Origin: CAVPKN01 sp964588495
GTDB taxonomy: Bacteria > Chlamydiota > Chlamydiia > Chlamydiales > JAAKFR01
NCBI GenBank assembly: GCA_964588495.1
Contig: CAZPPS010000002.1
Location: 73,607-137,606, forward strand
Direction of reading: 5' to 3'
DNA: 64,000 nt
Shown here: positions 8,479 through 16,073 of the stretch, piece by piece
How the letters are laid out: every line of letters starts with the position of its first letter
Numbering within the stretch: the stretch's first letter is position 1
Made by a program: the position numbers and the translations under genes
Notes under the pieces: generated by a model
The model's database searches: none
Told to the model about the DNA's origin: nothing
What the model saw: the letters and a program-made list of their open reading frames with translations, nothing else

Positions 8479-8495
8479 TAATTAGAGGATAAAGT

Positions 8496-8969
8496 ATGAT
8501 CATAGTAGAAATAGCAGGACATTTGGGAGCAGATCCCGAAGAGCGTTTTACACCAAACGGGAAAAGAGTCATCACGCTGCGTGTCGCAACGCGTGTGCGC
8601 AAAGACGAAACAGTCTGGTGGAAAGTCACTATTTGGGATGACCGTTTTGATAAAATGCTTCCGTTCCTGAAAAAGGGCTCAGCTGTCATTATTGTTGGAG
8701 AAATGCACAAGCCTGAAACCTACACAGGCCGTGATGGCACTACACAAGTTTCAATGTCAATGAATGCGGAAATGGTAAAATTTAGCCCATTTGGACGCAC
8801 TGACAAGCCTTCTGAGAGCCATTCTGGACAGGGAGAAGGGCATGGAGAAACAGAAAATCCATTTGCAGGCAAAACCTCTTCTGCTTACGGCTCCAACCAA
8901 CAATTTGCAGGTGCAGGTGCTCCCTTCGAAAGCGACAGCCCCTTTGCAGGCGACGACCTCCCTTTCTAA
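8496..8969 (+). CDS. ssb: Single-stranded DNA-binding protein
   Basis: A 157-residue SSB. The N-terminal OB fold (about 1-105) starts MIIVEIAGHLGADPE and includes the conserved KRVITLRVATRVRKDETVWW and VIIVGEMHKPETYTGRDGT segments; the linker is Gly/Ser/Gln-rich, and the acidic C-terminal tip ends DSPFAGDDLPF, the protein-docking DDxPF motif. It protects ssDNA and recruits replication and repair proteins. A GAGG site lies just downstream of a GGGCAx hairpin. Order chaperone-ssb-pepA matches CT043-CT045. Confidence 0.95.
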   Translation: MIIVEIAGHLGADPEERFTPNGKRVITLRVATRVRKDETVWWKVTIWDDRFDKMLPFLKKGSAVIIVGEMHKPETYTGRDGTTQVSMSMNAEMVKFSPFGRTDKPSESHSGQGEGHGETENPFAGKTSSAYGSNQQFAGAGAPFESDSPFAGDDLPF

Positions 8970-8972
8970 ACC

Positions 8973-9463
8973 TTCCTGGAGTGCGGCGATTCTTCGCCGC
9001 CCTTCAATTGACAAACAGACTATTTGGCTTGAGCTGTATTTTCAACACAAAGACACGAAGATACGAAGACACAAAGAAAAAATATTTCCTTCTCTGTACT
9101 CTGTGTTCTCTGTGGTTTTTTTAATTCCCTCAAAGCTTTTTGACTAACAGTTTGAGGGGCAAAATAAAAAAAACCACAGAGAACACAGATTACATAGAGA
9201 AGAAAAAAAAATTAAACTCTTATTCTTTGTGCCCTTTGTGTCTTTGTGTTAAAAAAAATCAACGCAGAGACGCAAGAGACGCATGAGGTGCAAGAGAATA
9301 AAAAGAATTTATTTTTCTTTTCTCATGCGTCTCTGCGTTAAAATGCCGCACAAGGTTACTCAAATTTGTTGAGTAAAAATAGATACGTAAGTCTTATTGG
9401 AGCAATGGACAAACAGTCTATTTACCGATTGAAGGGCGGCGAAGGATCGCCGCACTCCAGGAA
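8973..9463. repeat. 491-bp composite palindromic element with 36-bp terminal inverted repeats
   Basis: The 530-bp gap between ssb and pepA has no gene. Outer arms at 8973-9008 and 9428-9463 match in 35 of 36 positions (TTCCTGGAGTGCGGCGAT then TTCGCCGCCCTTCAAT), and each arm is itself a small hairpin. Inside are three further inverted sets: CACAAAG arrays (9054-9080 against 9229-9250), CTCTGTGTTCTCTGTGG against CCACAGAGAACACAGA (about 9097-9190), and AACGCAGAGACGC against GCGTCTCTGCGTT (9262-9340). The centre (9121-9170) matches that of the 83-290 element in reverse. Confidence 0.8.
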
Positions 9464-9501
9464 AGCTTATTTGGACACGGTTTAAAAACAGGTGACACTT
9501 T

Positions 9502-10998
9502 ATGTTATTTTCAGCAGTTGAACAGTTAAGTAAGCGCAAAGATGCCGAGTTGATCGTCCTCCCGTTTTGGCAAAAGCAAAAAAAGAGCGCAAAGCCAGCA
9601 GCTCAGTTCAAAGAGTTTGAGGAGCTCATCAAGCCTGCCCTTCAATCGGGCGATTTTGAGGGGAATGCGGGCGAAACGTTGATCATTTATACCGGAAACG
9701 GGAATGAAAAGCGGTGCCTTTTACTGGGTCTTGGGAAAGAAGAAGATCTCAGTGTTGAAGTTTTAAGACGGGCCTCTTCGAATGTGGCTAAAGAGTGTCA
9801 AAGAAAAGCCATTTCCAAAATCAATTTTGTGATTCCAACGATCTCCGAACTGCGCAAAATCACTGCTGATGAGTGCTTGAAAGGGGTTGCAGAGGGCATT
9901 TTACTCACAAATTACTGTTGGGAAAAACTGGCCACTTTAGATGAAGAAACTGTTCTTTTAAAAAGCATCTGTCTAGTTGGAATTTTGCCCAAGATGCTGG
10001 CCACAGTTAAAGAGTGTGAACATACGGCTGAAGGGGTTTACCTAGCTCGTGATTTGATCAATGGAAATGCTGATATTGTCACGCCGCTATATCTTGCAGA
10101 AACGGCGCACAAAATCGCTGAGAAATTCCCCTCTGTGAAAGTGACTGTTTTGGATCAGAAAAAGATCGAAAAAGAAAAAATGGGCCTTTTTTTAGCAGTG
10201 GCGCGCGGCTCTTCAGTTCCGCCCGCTTTTATCATGGCCAGCTACCAAGGCTTTGGGGCTTCTAAGGACCATACAGTCATCGTTGGCAAAGGGGTAACCT
10301 ACGACACGGGGGGATTGAATCTCAAACCCACAGGTTCAATGGAAACAATGCGCGATGATATGTCGGGAGCAGCGACAGCTTTGGCCACTGTGGCAGTGGC
10401 TGCTGCTTTAAATCTCAAAGTGAATGTGACAGCCGTAGTCGCTGCCACAGAAAATGCCATTGATGCCAAGAGCTATAAGCCAGGGGACGTTTATAAGAGT
10501 TATTCGGGGACAACCGTTGAGATTGGAAATACGGATGCAGAGGGGCGCCTGACCCTTGCCGATGCCTTGTCTTACAGCGTTAAAGAACTACGTCCTAGTC
10601 GATTAATTGATTTTGCCACCTTGACAGGCTCTATGGTTGTCGCTCTTGGAGAAGGAATGTCTGGTCTTTTCTGTAATGATGAAAATCTTGCCCGCCTTTT
10701 GCTCGATGCGTCTCAGCGAACTTCTGAAGTTCTTTGGAGAATGCCTCTGCATGCTCCTTATAGAGAGTTGCTCAAGTCTGATATTGCCGACATGCGCAAT
10801 ATTGGGGGAAGACCTGCAGGCTCGATCACTGCTGCCTTGTTTTTGCAGGAATTTGTACAAAAAACGCCTTGGGCACACATCGATATTGCAGGGACAGCTT
10901 TTGCCAGCAAAGAAAAAGGGTATCTTCCTAAAAACGGAGTTGGCTTTGGAGTTATGCTAATGGTGGACTTTTTGAAGAATCTTTCAAAAAAAAATTAA
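9502..10998 (+). CDS. pepA: Cytosol leucyl aminopeptidase (M17)
   Basis: A 498-residue M17 aminopeptidase that removes N-terminal residues from peptides using two metal ions. The C-terminal catalytic domain (about 190-495) shows VGKGVTYDTGGLNLKP (metal Lys and Asp), MRDDMSGAATAL, and the family signature NTDAEGRLTLAD near residue 340, plus ATLTGSMVVALG. The N-terminal domain is less conserved, as usual. Length is normal. A GGTGAC site precedes the ATG and a terminator hairpin follows at 11033. Position before hctB matches CT045. Confidence 0.95.
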   Translation: MLFSAVEQLSKRKDAELIVLPFWQKQKKSAKPAAQFKEFEELIKPALQSGDFEGNAGETLIIYTGNGNEKRCLLLGLGKEEDLSVEVLRRASSNVAKECQRKAISKINFVIPTISELRKITADECLKGVAEGILLTNYCWEKLATLDEETVLLKSICLVGILPKMLATVKECEHTAEGVYLARDLINGNADIVTPLYLAETAHKIAEKFPSVKVTVLDQKKIEKEKMGLFLAVARGSSVPPAFIMASYQGFGASKDHTVIVGKGVTYDTGGLNLKPTGSMETMRDDMSGAATALATVAVAAALNLKVNVTAVVAATENAIDAKSYKPGDVYKSYSGTTVEIGNTDAEGRLTLADALSYSVKELRPSRLIDFATLTGSMVVALGEGMSGLFCNDENLARLLLDASQRTSEVLWRMPLHAPYRELLKSDIADMRNIGGRPAGSITAALFLQEFVQKTPWAHIDIAGTAFASKEKGYLPKNGVGFGVMLMVDFLKNLSKKN

Positions 10999-11032
10999 GC
11001 TCCTAACTAGTTTATTTCAAGTCTCTTACTAG

Positions 11033-11062
11033 ATTCTCTCGATCCCGAGAGAATTTTTTTTT
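11033..11062 (+). terminator. Rho-independent terminator of pepA
   Basis: ATTCTCTCG-ATCC-CGAGAGAAT followed by a run of T residues forms a textbook hairpin and U tract 35 bases after the pepA stop, separating it from the hctB promoter. Confidence 0.85.
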
Positions 11063-11072
11063 ACTTTTTTGC

Positions 11073-11100
11073 TAAAGTCTCTCAGTGGGTTTGCCGATTA
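11073..11100 (+). promoter_or_regulatory. Sigma-28 promoter of hctB
   Basis: TAAAGTCT at 11073-11080, a 12-base spacer and GCCGATTA at 11093-11100. The FliA/sigma-28 consensus is TAAAGTTT-N11/12-GCCGATAA, so the two boxes match in 14 of 16 positions. It is about 45 bases before the hctB start codon. In Chlamydia trachomatis hctB is a known sigma-28 target, and the sigma-28 gene is at 37342-38127 of this window. Confidence 0.8.
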
Positions 11101-11144
11101 CCTCATTAGGCAATTGCTTTAAATAAACTAATAGGAGGCAAGCC

Positions 11145-11756
11145 ATGTTGAGAGTTCAACGACGTAAGGCTTCTGCTACAACTAGCAGCCGCCGCACAAA
11201 GAAGAGTGCTACTGCAAAGAAAAGCACAGCTTCAAAGCGCACAACTGCTAAGAAAACGACAGCTCGCAAACCAGCGGCTAAAAAAACAACAGCAAAAAAA
11301 ACAGTATCTGCAAAAAGACCTGCAGCTGCTAAAAAAACAACTGCTAAACGCAAAACCGCTGTAAGAAAAACAACAGCGAAAAAAGCGACAGCAAAAAAAG
11401 TGACAGCAAAAAAAGCTACAGCGAAAAAAACGACTGCTAGAAAAACAACAGCTAGAAAGACAACTGCAAAAAAGACTACAGTTAGAAAATCGCCTGCGAA
11501 AAAAGCTACAACTGCAAAAAAAGCTACAACTGCGAAAAGATCACCTGCTCGCAAAAAAACAGCTACAAAAAGAAAAGCTGTAAGTAGCTCTAACCAGGTT
11601 CAACAGCCAACAGCTGTTGCAGCTCATGGACGTAGATCAGCTTCTGTTTCTGCTAGATCAAGAAAGACTGTTCGTGCTAACCGTCGCCCTAAAGTACAAA
11701 CTGCTGAAGGCTGGCGCCGTAACATTATGAAGCTCTACGGAAAAGAAGTACATTAA
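11145..11756 (+). CDS. hctB: Histone H1-like nucleoprotein Hc2
   Basis: A 203-residue extremely Lys/Ala/Thr/Arg-rich protein of the chlamydial Hc2 family, which condenses the chromosome as reticulate bodies turn into elementary bodies late in development. Residues about 10-145 are imperfect penta/hexapeptide repeats of the KKTTA/KKATA type resembling eukaryotic H1 tails; the C-terminus (about 150-203) is less repetitive and ends GWRRNIMKLYGKEVH. AGGAGG at 11133-11138 is a near-perfect ribosome binding site. Repeat number varies between strains in this family. A sigma-28 promoter precedes it and a terminator follows. Synteny with CT046. Confidence 0.95.
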   Translation: MLRVQRRKASATTSSRRTKKSATAKKSTASKRTTAKKTTARKPAAKKTTAKKTVSAKRPAAAKKTTAKRKTAVRKTTAKKATAKKVTAKKATAKKTTARKTTARKTTAKKTTVRKSPAKKATTAKKATTAKRSPARKKTATKRKAVSSSNQVQQPTAVAAHGRRSASVSARSRKTVRANRRPKVQTAEGWRRNIMKLYGKEVH

Positions 11757-11784
11757 TCGTATTTTCTTCGCCTTCGATCTTTTT

Positions 11785-11817
11785 AAGCGGTAGATAACCT
11801 CTACCGCTTTTTTTTAT
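11785..11817 (+). terminator. Rho-independent terminator of hctB
   Basis: AAGCGGTAGA-TAACC-TCTACCGCTT followed by TTTTTTATTT forms a 10-bp stem with a T tract 28 bases after the hctB stop. Confidence 0.88.
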
Positions 11818-11819
11818 TT

Positions 11820-11985
11820 AACCTGAGTTTTGGGTTATTTTTCCTCGTAGTCAGCGGATTTTTGTGAGGCAAAATCGCAATTTTTTGCGAAGCTCATAGC
11901 TGAAAGCGCTATTTGCGAGCAAAAAAGTGCGATTTGGACCCCAAAAATCCCTGAGGATGAGGGAAAAGAACCCAAAACTCAGGTT
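11820..11985. mobile_element. 166-bp MITE, family A, copy 1
   Basis: The ends are inverted repeats AACCTGAGTTTTGGGTT and AACCCAAAACTCAGGTT (17/17), and the complementarity continues with mismatches for about 45 bases inward, so the whole element can fold. It is flanked by ATTT on both sides (11816-11819 and 11986-11989), a possible 4-bp target duplication. A second copy of identical length, about 95% identical, is at 42591-42756. No coding capacity. Confidence 0.85.
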
Positions 11986-12008
11986 ATTTAAACTCATTTT
12001 GAAAACAA

Positions 12009-12076
12009 CCCGTGCCCGTGCCCGCCCTTTTTCCGAAGGCAAGGGGAAAAAGGGCAGGCACAGGCACGGGCACGGG
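12009..12076. repeat. GGGCAx hexamer hairpin, copy 3
   Basis: CCCGTGCCCGTGCCCGCCC on the left faces GGGCAGGCACAGGCACGGGC on the right across about 25 bases. It lies between MITE copy 1 and the end of the SagB-like gene, at the hctB-side border of the RiPP locus. The 11757-12091 gap thus holds a terminator, a MITE and this hairpin, and no gene. Confidence 0.78.
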
Positions 12077-12091
12077 GGGAAATTATCGGCG

Positions 12092-13405
12092 CTATGGTTT
12101 CGTCGGTAAGCTGCCGAGCATAAATTCGCCTACGCTTGTCTCTTCTAGATAGTTAGTTCTAGCGACTTTGCAGAAATGGTCGGAATTGCCGCCGCCAATA
12201 GCGCACGGAGCAAGATCTGAGGCGGTTGCGACAAGATACATGGTTTGCAAGAGCACGCCCAAATTTTTCAAAATGACGGCATAGGCCATAGACTGGTATT
12301 TCCAGGAAACGCGTTGAAACCTGGCAGCTATAATCAGTAAAACCTGAGGAGCTTCTTGTTTTCCTGAAGATCTTTGCGCGTCGACTAAGAGCGCCTCGAC
12401 CTCTGAGTTGAAGGGAGTGACCTGGCAGAGTTGATGTTCCAGGGGATGGTAGTGATAGAGACCCTTTTCAATTCCATCGCATTGATTGATAACGGGATAA
12501 ATTTCCAGCTCGTAGCGTGCGCCCCCTCCAGGATAGGGGCGGGTCGTGGTTTCATCATTAACATCCCCTCTTTGGGATTTGACACGGGCAGTCCGCCATA
12601 AAAAAGCGCCGAGCTGCTCCAAGTTAATAGGAGTGATTCCATGTTCGCGGATGGAACGTCTTTTTTCGATTGTTTGTTCTAAAGTTAACTGCAGCTCATC
12701 GCGAGGTTTCATAAGGGGGATAATCGGTGAGTTGCTACACCGCTTAATACTTGGAGTTGAGGGAAAAATGTCCCGGAATCTAAAGGTGCCTCCAAAAGGT
12801 ACGTCGATTCTTCCCAGACGGCTTTTTGAATGAAATAAAAGGTCGTGAAATTCCCAATGAGCGCAGGCAGGAGCCTCAGCGCTTGTGGTAACCATTTGAG
12901 CGGCTGTAAGTAAAGCTAGAGTATCTTCTATTTCACGAACAGGAATTTCTGCATACTTTTCAGAGAGCTCTTTGAGAGTCGTTTGTTTGGCCAATATGTG
13001 GAGGAGTTGGACACCCCTTTCGGTGAGAAAGCCTTTGGCCAACCCTAAAGGATTTTCTAGGACCATTTTTTGCCCATCGAAGCGGTAAAGAGTGAAACGG
13101 GAAAGCTGAAAAGGAACGTCTACAAAAGATTGCAGCTTAAAATCCTCATTTACAGGAAACAGATCCAGAAAGGGTGTCCGGTAATAGAGGAAGTTATTTT
13201 TGCGCAATTCCTCAAGGTAATAGTAAAGAAGTGTAGGGTCCTCATCTCCAATCAGATCGGCCAGCTGATCTTCTTGGTATCCTTCAGTTAGTTCCTGCAA
13301 AGCCTTTTGAATCAAGGGACTGATGTTTTTAAAGGTGAGGGTCATCCCTGGCTTTTTACAGATAGCGGGTTTAAGTTCTGCTTTGGGTATGAGCTGTGTG
13401 ATCAT
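12092..13405 (-). CDS. SagB/McbC-type FMN-dependent thiazoline/oxazoline dehydrogenase of a RiPP (TOMM) pathway
   Basis: A 437-residue protein. The C-terminal half (about 240-437) is a SagB-type nitroreductase domain: RRSIREHGI at 249-257, RPYPGGGARYELEIYPV near 289-305, GLYHYHPLEHQL near 315, and the Lys-Tyr pair (K369-Y370 in VSWKYQSMAY) that is catalytic in BcerB/McbC-like oxidases, which use FMN to aromatise azolines to azoles. Residues 1-235 form an extra, mostly helical region with winged-helix-like stretches. Its start overlaps the stop of the cyclodehydratase gene by 4 bp (ATGA), so the two are translationally coupled. Base composition does not stand out. Substrates are presumably the NHLP precursors nearby. 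Confidence 0.85.
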   Translation of the reverse strand: MITQLIPKAELKPAICKKPGMTLTFKNISPLIQKALQELTEGYQEDQLADLIGDEDPTLLYYYLEELRKNNFLYYRTPFLDLFPVNEDFKLQSFVDVPFQLSRFTLYRFDGQKMVLENPLGLAKGFLTERGVQLLHILAKQTTLKELSEKYAEIPVREIEDTLALLTAAQMVTTSAEAPACAHWEFHDLLFHSKSRLGRIDVPFGGTFRFRDIFPSTPSIKRCSNSPIIPLMKPRDELQLTLEQTIEKRRSIREHGITPINLEQLGAFLWRTARVKSQRGDVNDETTTRPYPGGGARYELEIYPVINQCDGIEKGLYHYHPLEHQLCQVTPFNSEVEALLVDAQRSSGKQEAPQVLLIIAARFQRVSWKYQSMAYAVILKNLGVLLQTMYLVATASDLAPCAIGGGNSDHFCKVARTNYLEETSVGEFMLGSLPTKP

Positions 13406-15660
13406 AAAAACATCGCGATCGGGTTGAGTTGCGACTCATCGGTCGGAGTCTTTAATTTTCCCATTTGTACTGGAACATCATATAGCCTTCCAGGAGCAAA
13501 CCGTGTCCAGAAATGTCTCAAACCCGGAACCATGACACGCACAACATTTAAACCAATGTCTTCCCGTGTTTGGTCCAGGACCAAGAATTCCAATCCCTTA
13601 TTTTCAACAATACGGCGGCAATACTCGATATCTTCCAGAAGATCTGTGCTCTTCCACTTTTGATAATCATGGATAGTGCGCACCCCATTTGCCACCAAAT
13701 AGGGTTGATTTGCAAAAGTGGCATGATTCATCCACTGCCGCTCAGCAGTTGCTTCTTCTTTTTCTTCCCAAAAGGGCTCACATCCCATGAGCTGATTCAT
13801 TTCTGTGAGGGCCCGTAACAAGGCACTTTCCATATCCAAATGAGTCCCAAAACCCAAATGGATTTTTTCAGCTCCCCCATTTTTGATTCTTGAGATGGCA
13901 GCACAGGTGGGGATGCCGAGATCTGAGGTGATATCTAGAACATGTATTTCCCGATTGGATTGTGCATATTCTTCAATCAGAGCGTGAATGTAAGGAATAT
14001 TAAAGCTATCGAGATCGATTTTGGGATATTGAAGGCGGTTATACCACCAAATAGCAACGCAATCGCGCTCTACAAGCTCGCAAAAGCCTTGCAAGATGGC
14101 CTCTTCCAAACAATTTCCGGCAGCACACCCATTGGAATCGGCTTTGTAGGTCCATTCTTCGCCAGAATTTGTAAATTTGTAGTAGCAGTAGGAAGTAGGG
14201 ACATATTTGGGACATTTATGAGTCAATGACCAGGCTTGTGTCCATGCGATACGCCCCTTTTCGGGAAATGGTTTTTGAACGATGCCAAAACGGTGTGCAT
14301 CTTTGTTAATGTGCTCCCGATTGTCATACTGTTTTTGGCTGAAATGTGAAAGAGAATTGGGATGGATCGCATGGGGAGCTAGTTCCTGATAGGTTGCCAA
14401 AATCGAGGGTTCAATTCCCCGATAACGGCCTGATAATCTTTCAAGGGCTTCACATAAAGCGCCCGCTTTGGCTTGGACTTCAGTTGTCCCTTTTCCCCCA
14501 CACTGGTTTCTGAAAGTATCAAGATTTGCCAGGCATGCATCCGTTTCGCCATACACTGCCCAATTAGAGCCGCTGTGATACACTTGGATGACCGATTCTG
14601 CATGGGTTTTGCCAGAATCTAATGATTTGACCAGTCCTGTCAGGGGGCTGACAAGATGCTCATATTTTTTGAGTGTGCTTTCACTATTGATTGTACGGAA
14701 ATCATCATTTTTTTTTCTGTTTCTAAGCTCGACAATCGGAGTTTTTTCAACTTGTTTTTTTTCCAAATGAAGACAATAGGCAAGGCTTGGAAGCGCATGT
14801 TGTCTAATAGCTGGATTCAAGAAGTCCACTGTGGTGATCGCATTTTCTAATTTTTCATTTTTACCTATAATCCACTTTAAAACCTCTTGAGCTGCAAAAT
14901 TCAGCGCGATTTCTTGCAGGGTTTCGGGCATCGGTGAGGGGGCTCTTTTGAGAGGATTCTGCGCAGTTAGAAAAGTCTCCTCAAGTCTATTGAGTTTAAT
15001 CCGTTCTACAAGACATTGATAGCAGTTAGAATTTTCAGTTCCCAAAATAGGGCCTATCCAGACAAGTGAACCAGAAGGCTTAATGAGCATCTTTGGAATT
15101 TGATGGAATTCTAAAGCCTTAATCTCGGGATCTAAATAGTCGTTTGCGATCACCAAAATCAGGTTGGCCTCTTTGGGTGTCTCTACAATCTCTATTTGCA
15201 GAGTTTTAAGGGCTTTGGACATTGCTCCAACAACCCCATGACTGTAATCTTGAATACAAATTTTTGTCGTTTTTAGTTTTTGGGTGACTGTTTTCATATC
15301 CACATCCAAAAGACCACAAAAAGCAGCAACGGGTTTGGTCAAAAAAGGGTCAGCAGTTTGAATCAGATGCTTGGATTCCAATTTCTGGAGTGCGTAATAG
15401 GCAACTTCTAAAGAGCAGTGACCTCCAAGCAAATTTACAAGTTCGTCAGCGGAATGATTCCCTTCCAGCAAAAGCAGCGCAAGCTGTACGTAGATTTTTC
15501 CATGTAGACTGAGTCGCTTCGCTTCAGAAAAAAAATAAACGGTATCCTCTTTTTCCAGAATCTCAATCTGATAGGCCAAATTGAAACAGAGTTTGTCGTC
15601 ACAATCGACTAATGTGGGCATATCTTCCAGCTCTCTTGGGTAAAAAGACCTAGATGCCAT
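13402..15660 (-). CDS. Fused E1-like (C) / YcaO (D) cyclodehydratase of a RiPP (TOMM) pathway
   Basis: A 752-residue fusion. Residues about 1-280 resemble the ocin-ThiF-like C protein that binds the precursor leader: an N-terminal winged-helix-like part, then SGSLVWIGPILGTENSNCYQC (195-216). Residues about 345-745 are the YcaO domain, which uses ATP to cyclise Cys/Ser/Thr: AGALCEALERLSGR (399-412), SNGCAAGNCLEEAI (509-522), ELVERD (528-533) and RALTEMNQ (616-623), with conserved acidic residues of the nucleotide site. The C-terminus ends LNPIAMFL, not the Pro-x-Pro-x-Pro tail of many TOMM YcaOs. Transcribed away from the precursor at 15732 and coupled to the dehydrogenase downstream. Confidence 0.88.
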   Translation of the reverse strand: MASRSFYPRELEDMPTLVDCDDKLCFNLAYQIEILEKEDTVYFFSEAKRLSLHGKIYVQLALLLLEGNHSADELVNLLGGHCSLEVAYYALQKLESKHLIQTADPFLTKPVAAFCGLLDVDMKTVTQKLKTTKICIQDYSHGVVGAMSKALKTLQIEIVETPKEANLILVIANDYLDPEIKALEFHQIPKMLIKPSGSLVWIGPILGTENSNCYQCLVERIKLNRLEETFLTAQNPLKRAPSPMPETLQEIALNFAAQEVLKWIIGKNEKLENAITTVDFLNPAIRQHALPSLAYCLHLEKKQVEKTPIVELRNRKKNDDFRTINSESTLKKYEHLVSPLTGLVKSLDSGKTHAESVIQVYHSGSNWAVYGETDACLANLDTFRNQCGGKGTTEVQAKAGALCEALERLSGRYRGIEPSILATYQELAPHAIHPNSLSHFSQKQYDNREHINKDAHRFGIVQKPFPEKGRIAWTQAWSLTHKCPKYVPTSYCYYKFTNSGEEWTYKADSNGCAAGNCLEEAILQGFCELVERDCVAIWWYNRLQYPKIDLDSFNIPYIHALIEEYAQSNREIHVLDITSDLGIPTCAAISRIKNGGAEKIHLGFGTHLDMESALLRALTEMNQLMGCEPFWEEKEEATAERQWMNHATFANQPYLVANGVRTIHDYQKWKSTDLLEDIEYCRRIVENKGLEFLVLDQTREDIGLNVVRVMVPGLRHFWTRFAPGRLYDVPVQMGKLKTPTDESQLNPIAMFL

Positions 15661-15731
15661 AATAATATTTATTTTTAAAACACTATTCGTTAAACGGAGT
15701 TTTCAAATAAACATCACAAAGGACGATTACC

Positions 15732-16013
15732 ATGTCATTCCAAAAAAATTACGCAAAAATCGTTGCCAAAGCTTGGAGCGATCCAAAATTTAAAGAGCAG
15801 TTGCTCAAAAATCCAGAAGCTGTGCTCAAAGAGCAGGGGATTGAAATCCCAAAAGGGACAAAAATCAAGATTCATGAAAATACGGAAGACACTATGAATT
15901 TTGTTCTCCCTAAAATGCCCTCAGAAAAGCTCTCCGAAAAAGATTTAGAATCTTTGGCTGCGGGCGACCTTCCTAATTGCGGAAGTAGCGGAAGTAGGTG
16001 TTATTCAGATTGA
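15732..16013 (+). CDS. NHLP-leader RiPP precursor peptide 1
   Basis: A 93-residue protein. Residues about 1-78 match the nitrile-hydratase-alpha-like leader (NHLP): AKAWSDPKFKEQLLKNP, LKEQGIEIPKGTKIKIHENT, NFVLPKMP, then LSEKDLESLAAG, the usual Ala/Gly-Gly-type cleavage end. The remaining core is about 15 residues, DLPNCGSSGSRCYSD, with two Cys and four Ser that a cyclodehydratase could convert to azol(in)es. AAGGA lies 9 bases before the ATG. It is divergent from the YcaO gene across a 71-bp gap and ends 60 bp before holA. No nitrile hydratase beta subunit is present, which argues against an enzyme. No product has been seen; the role is inferred. Confidence 0.85.
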   Translation: MSFQKNYAKIVAKAWSDPKFKEQLLKNPEAVLKEQGIEIPKGTKIKIHENTEDTMNFVLPKMPSEKLSEKDLESLAAGDLPNCGSSGSRCYSD

Positions 16014-16073
16014 TCAGCAAGTAAGGGAAGGAAAAAGTCGCGGGAAACCTAAGTCTCATGCTACACTTTTTCT

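Noticed and set aside
9054..9340. Repeated CACAAAG units looked like a possible CRISPR array
   Set aside because: The units are 7-9 bases without regular unique spacers, they are in inverted arrangement, and there are no cas genes in the window.
11156..11554. 132-residue minus-strand frame opposite hctB
   Set aside because: It is the antisense of the Lys/Ala repeat region and reads as low-complexity Val/Phe/Ala; no start signals and no homology expected.
15732..16013. Interpreting the 93-residue protein as a nitrile hydratase alpha subunit
   Set aside because: It has only the leader-like region, lacks the catalytic metal-binding Cys cluster of the enzyme, and has no beta subunit gene next to it; a RiPP precursor explains it better.
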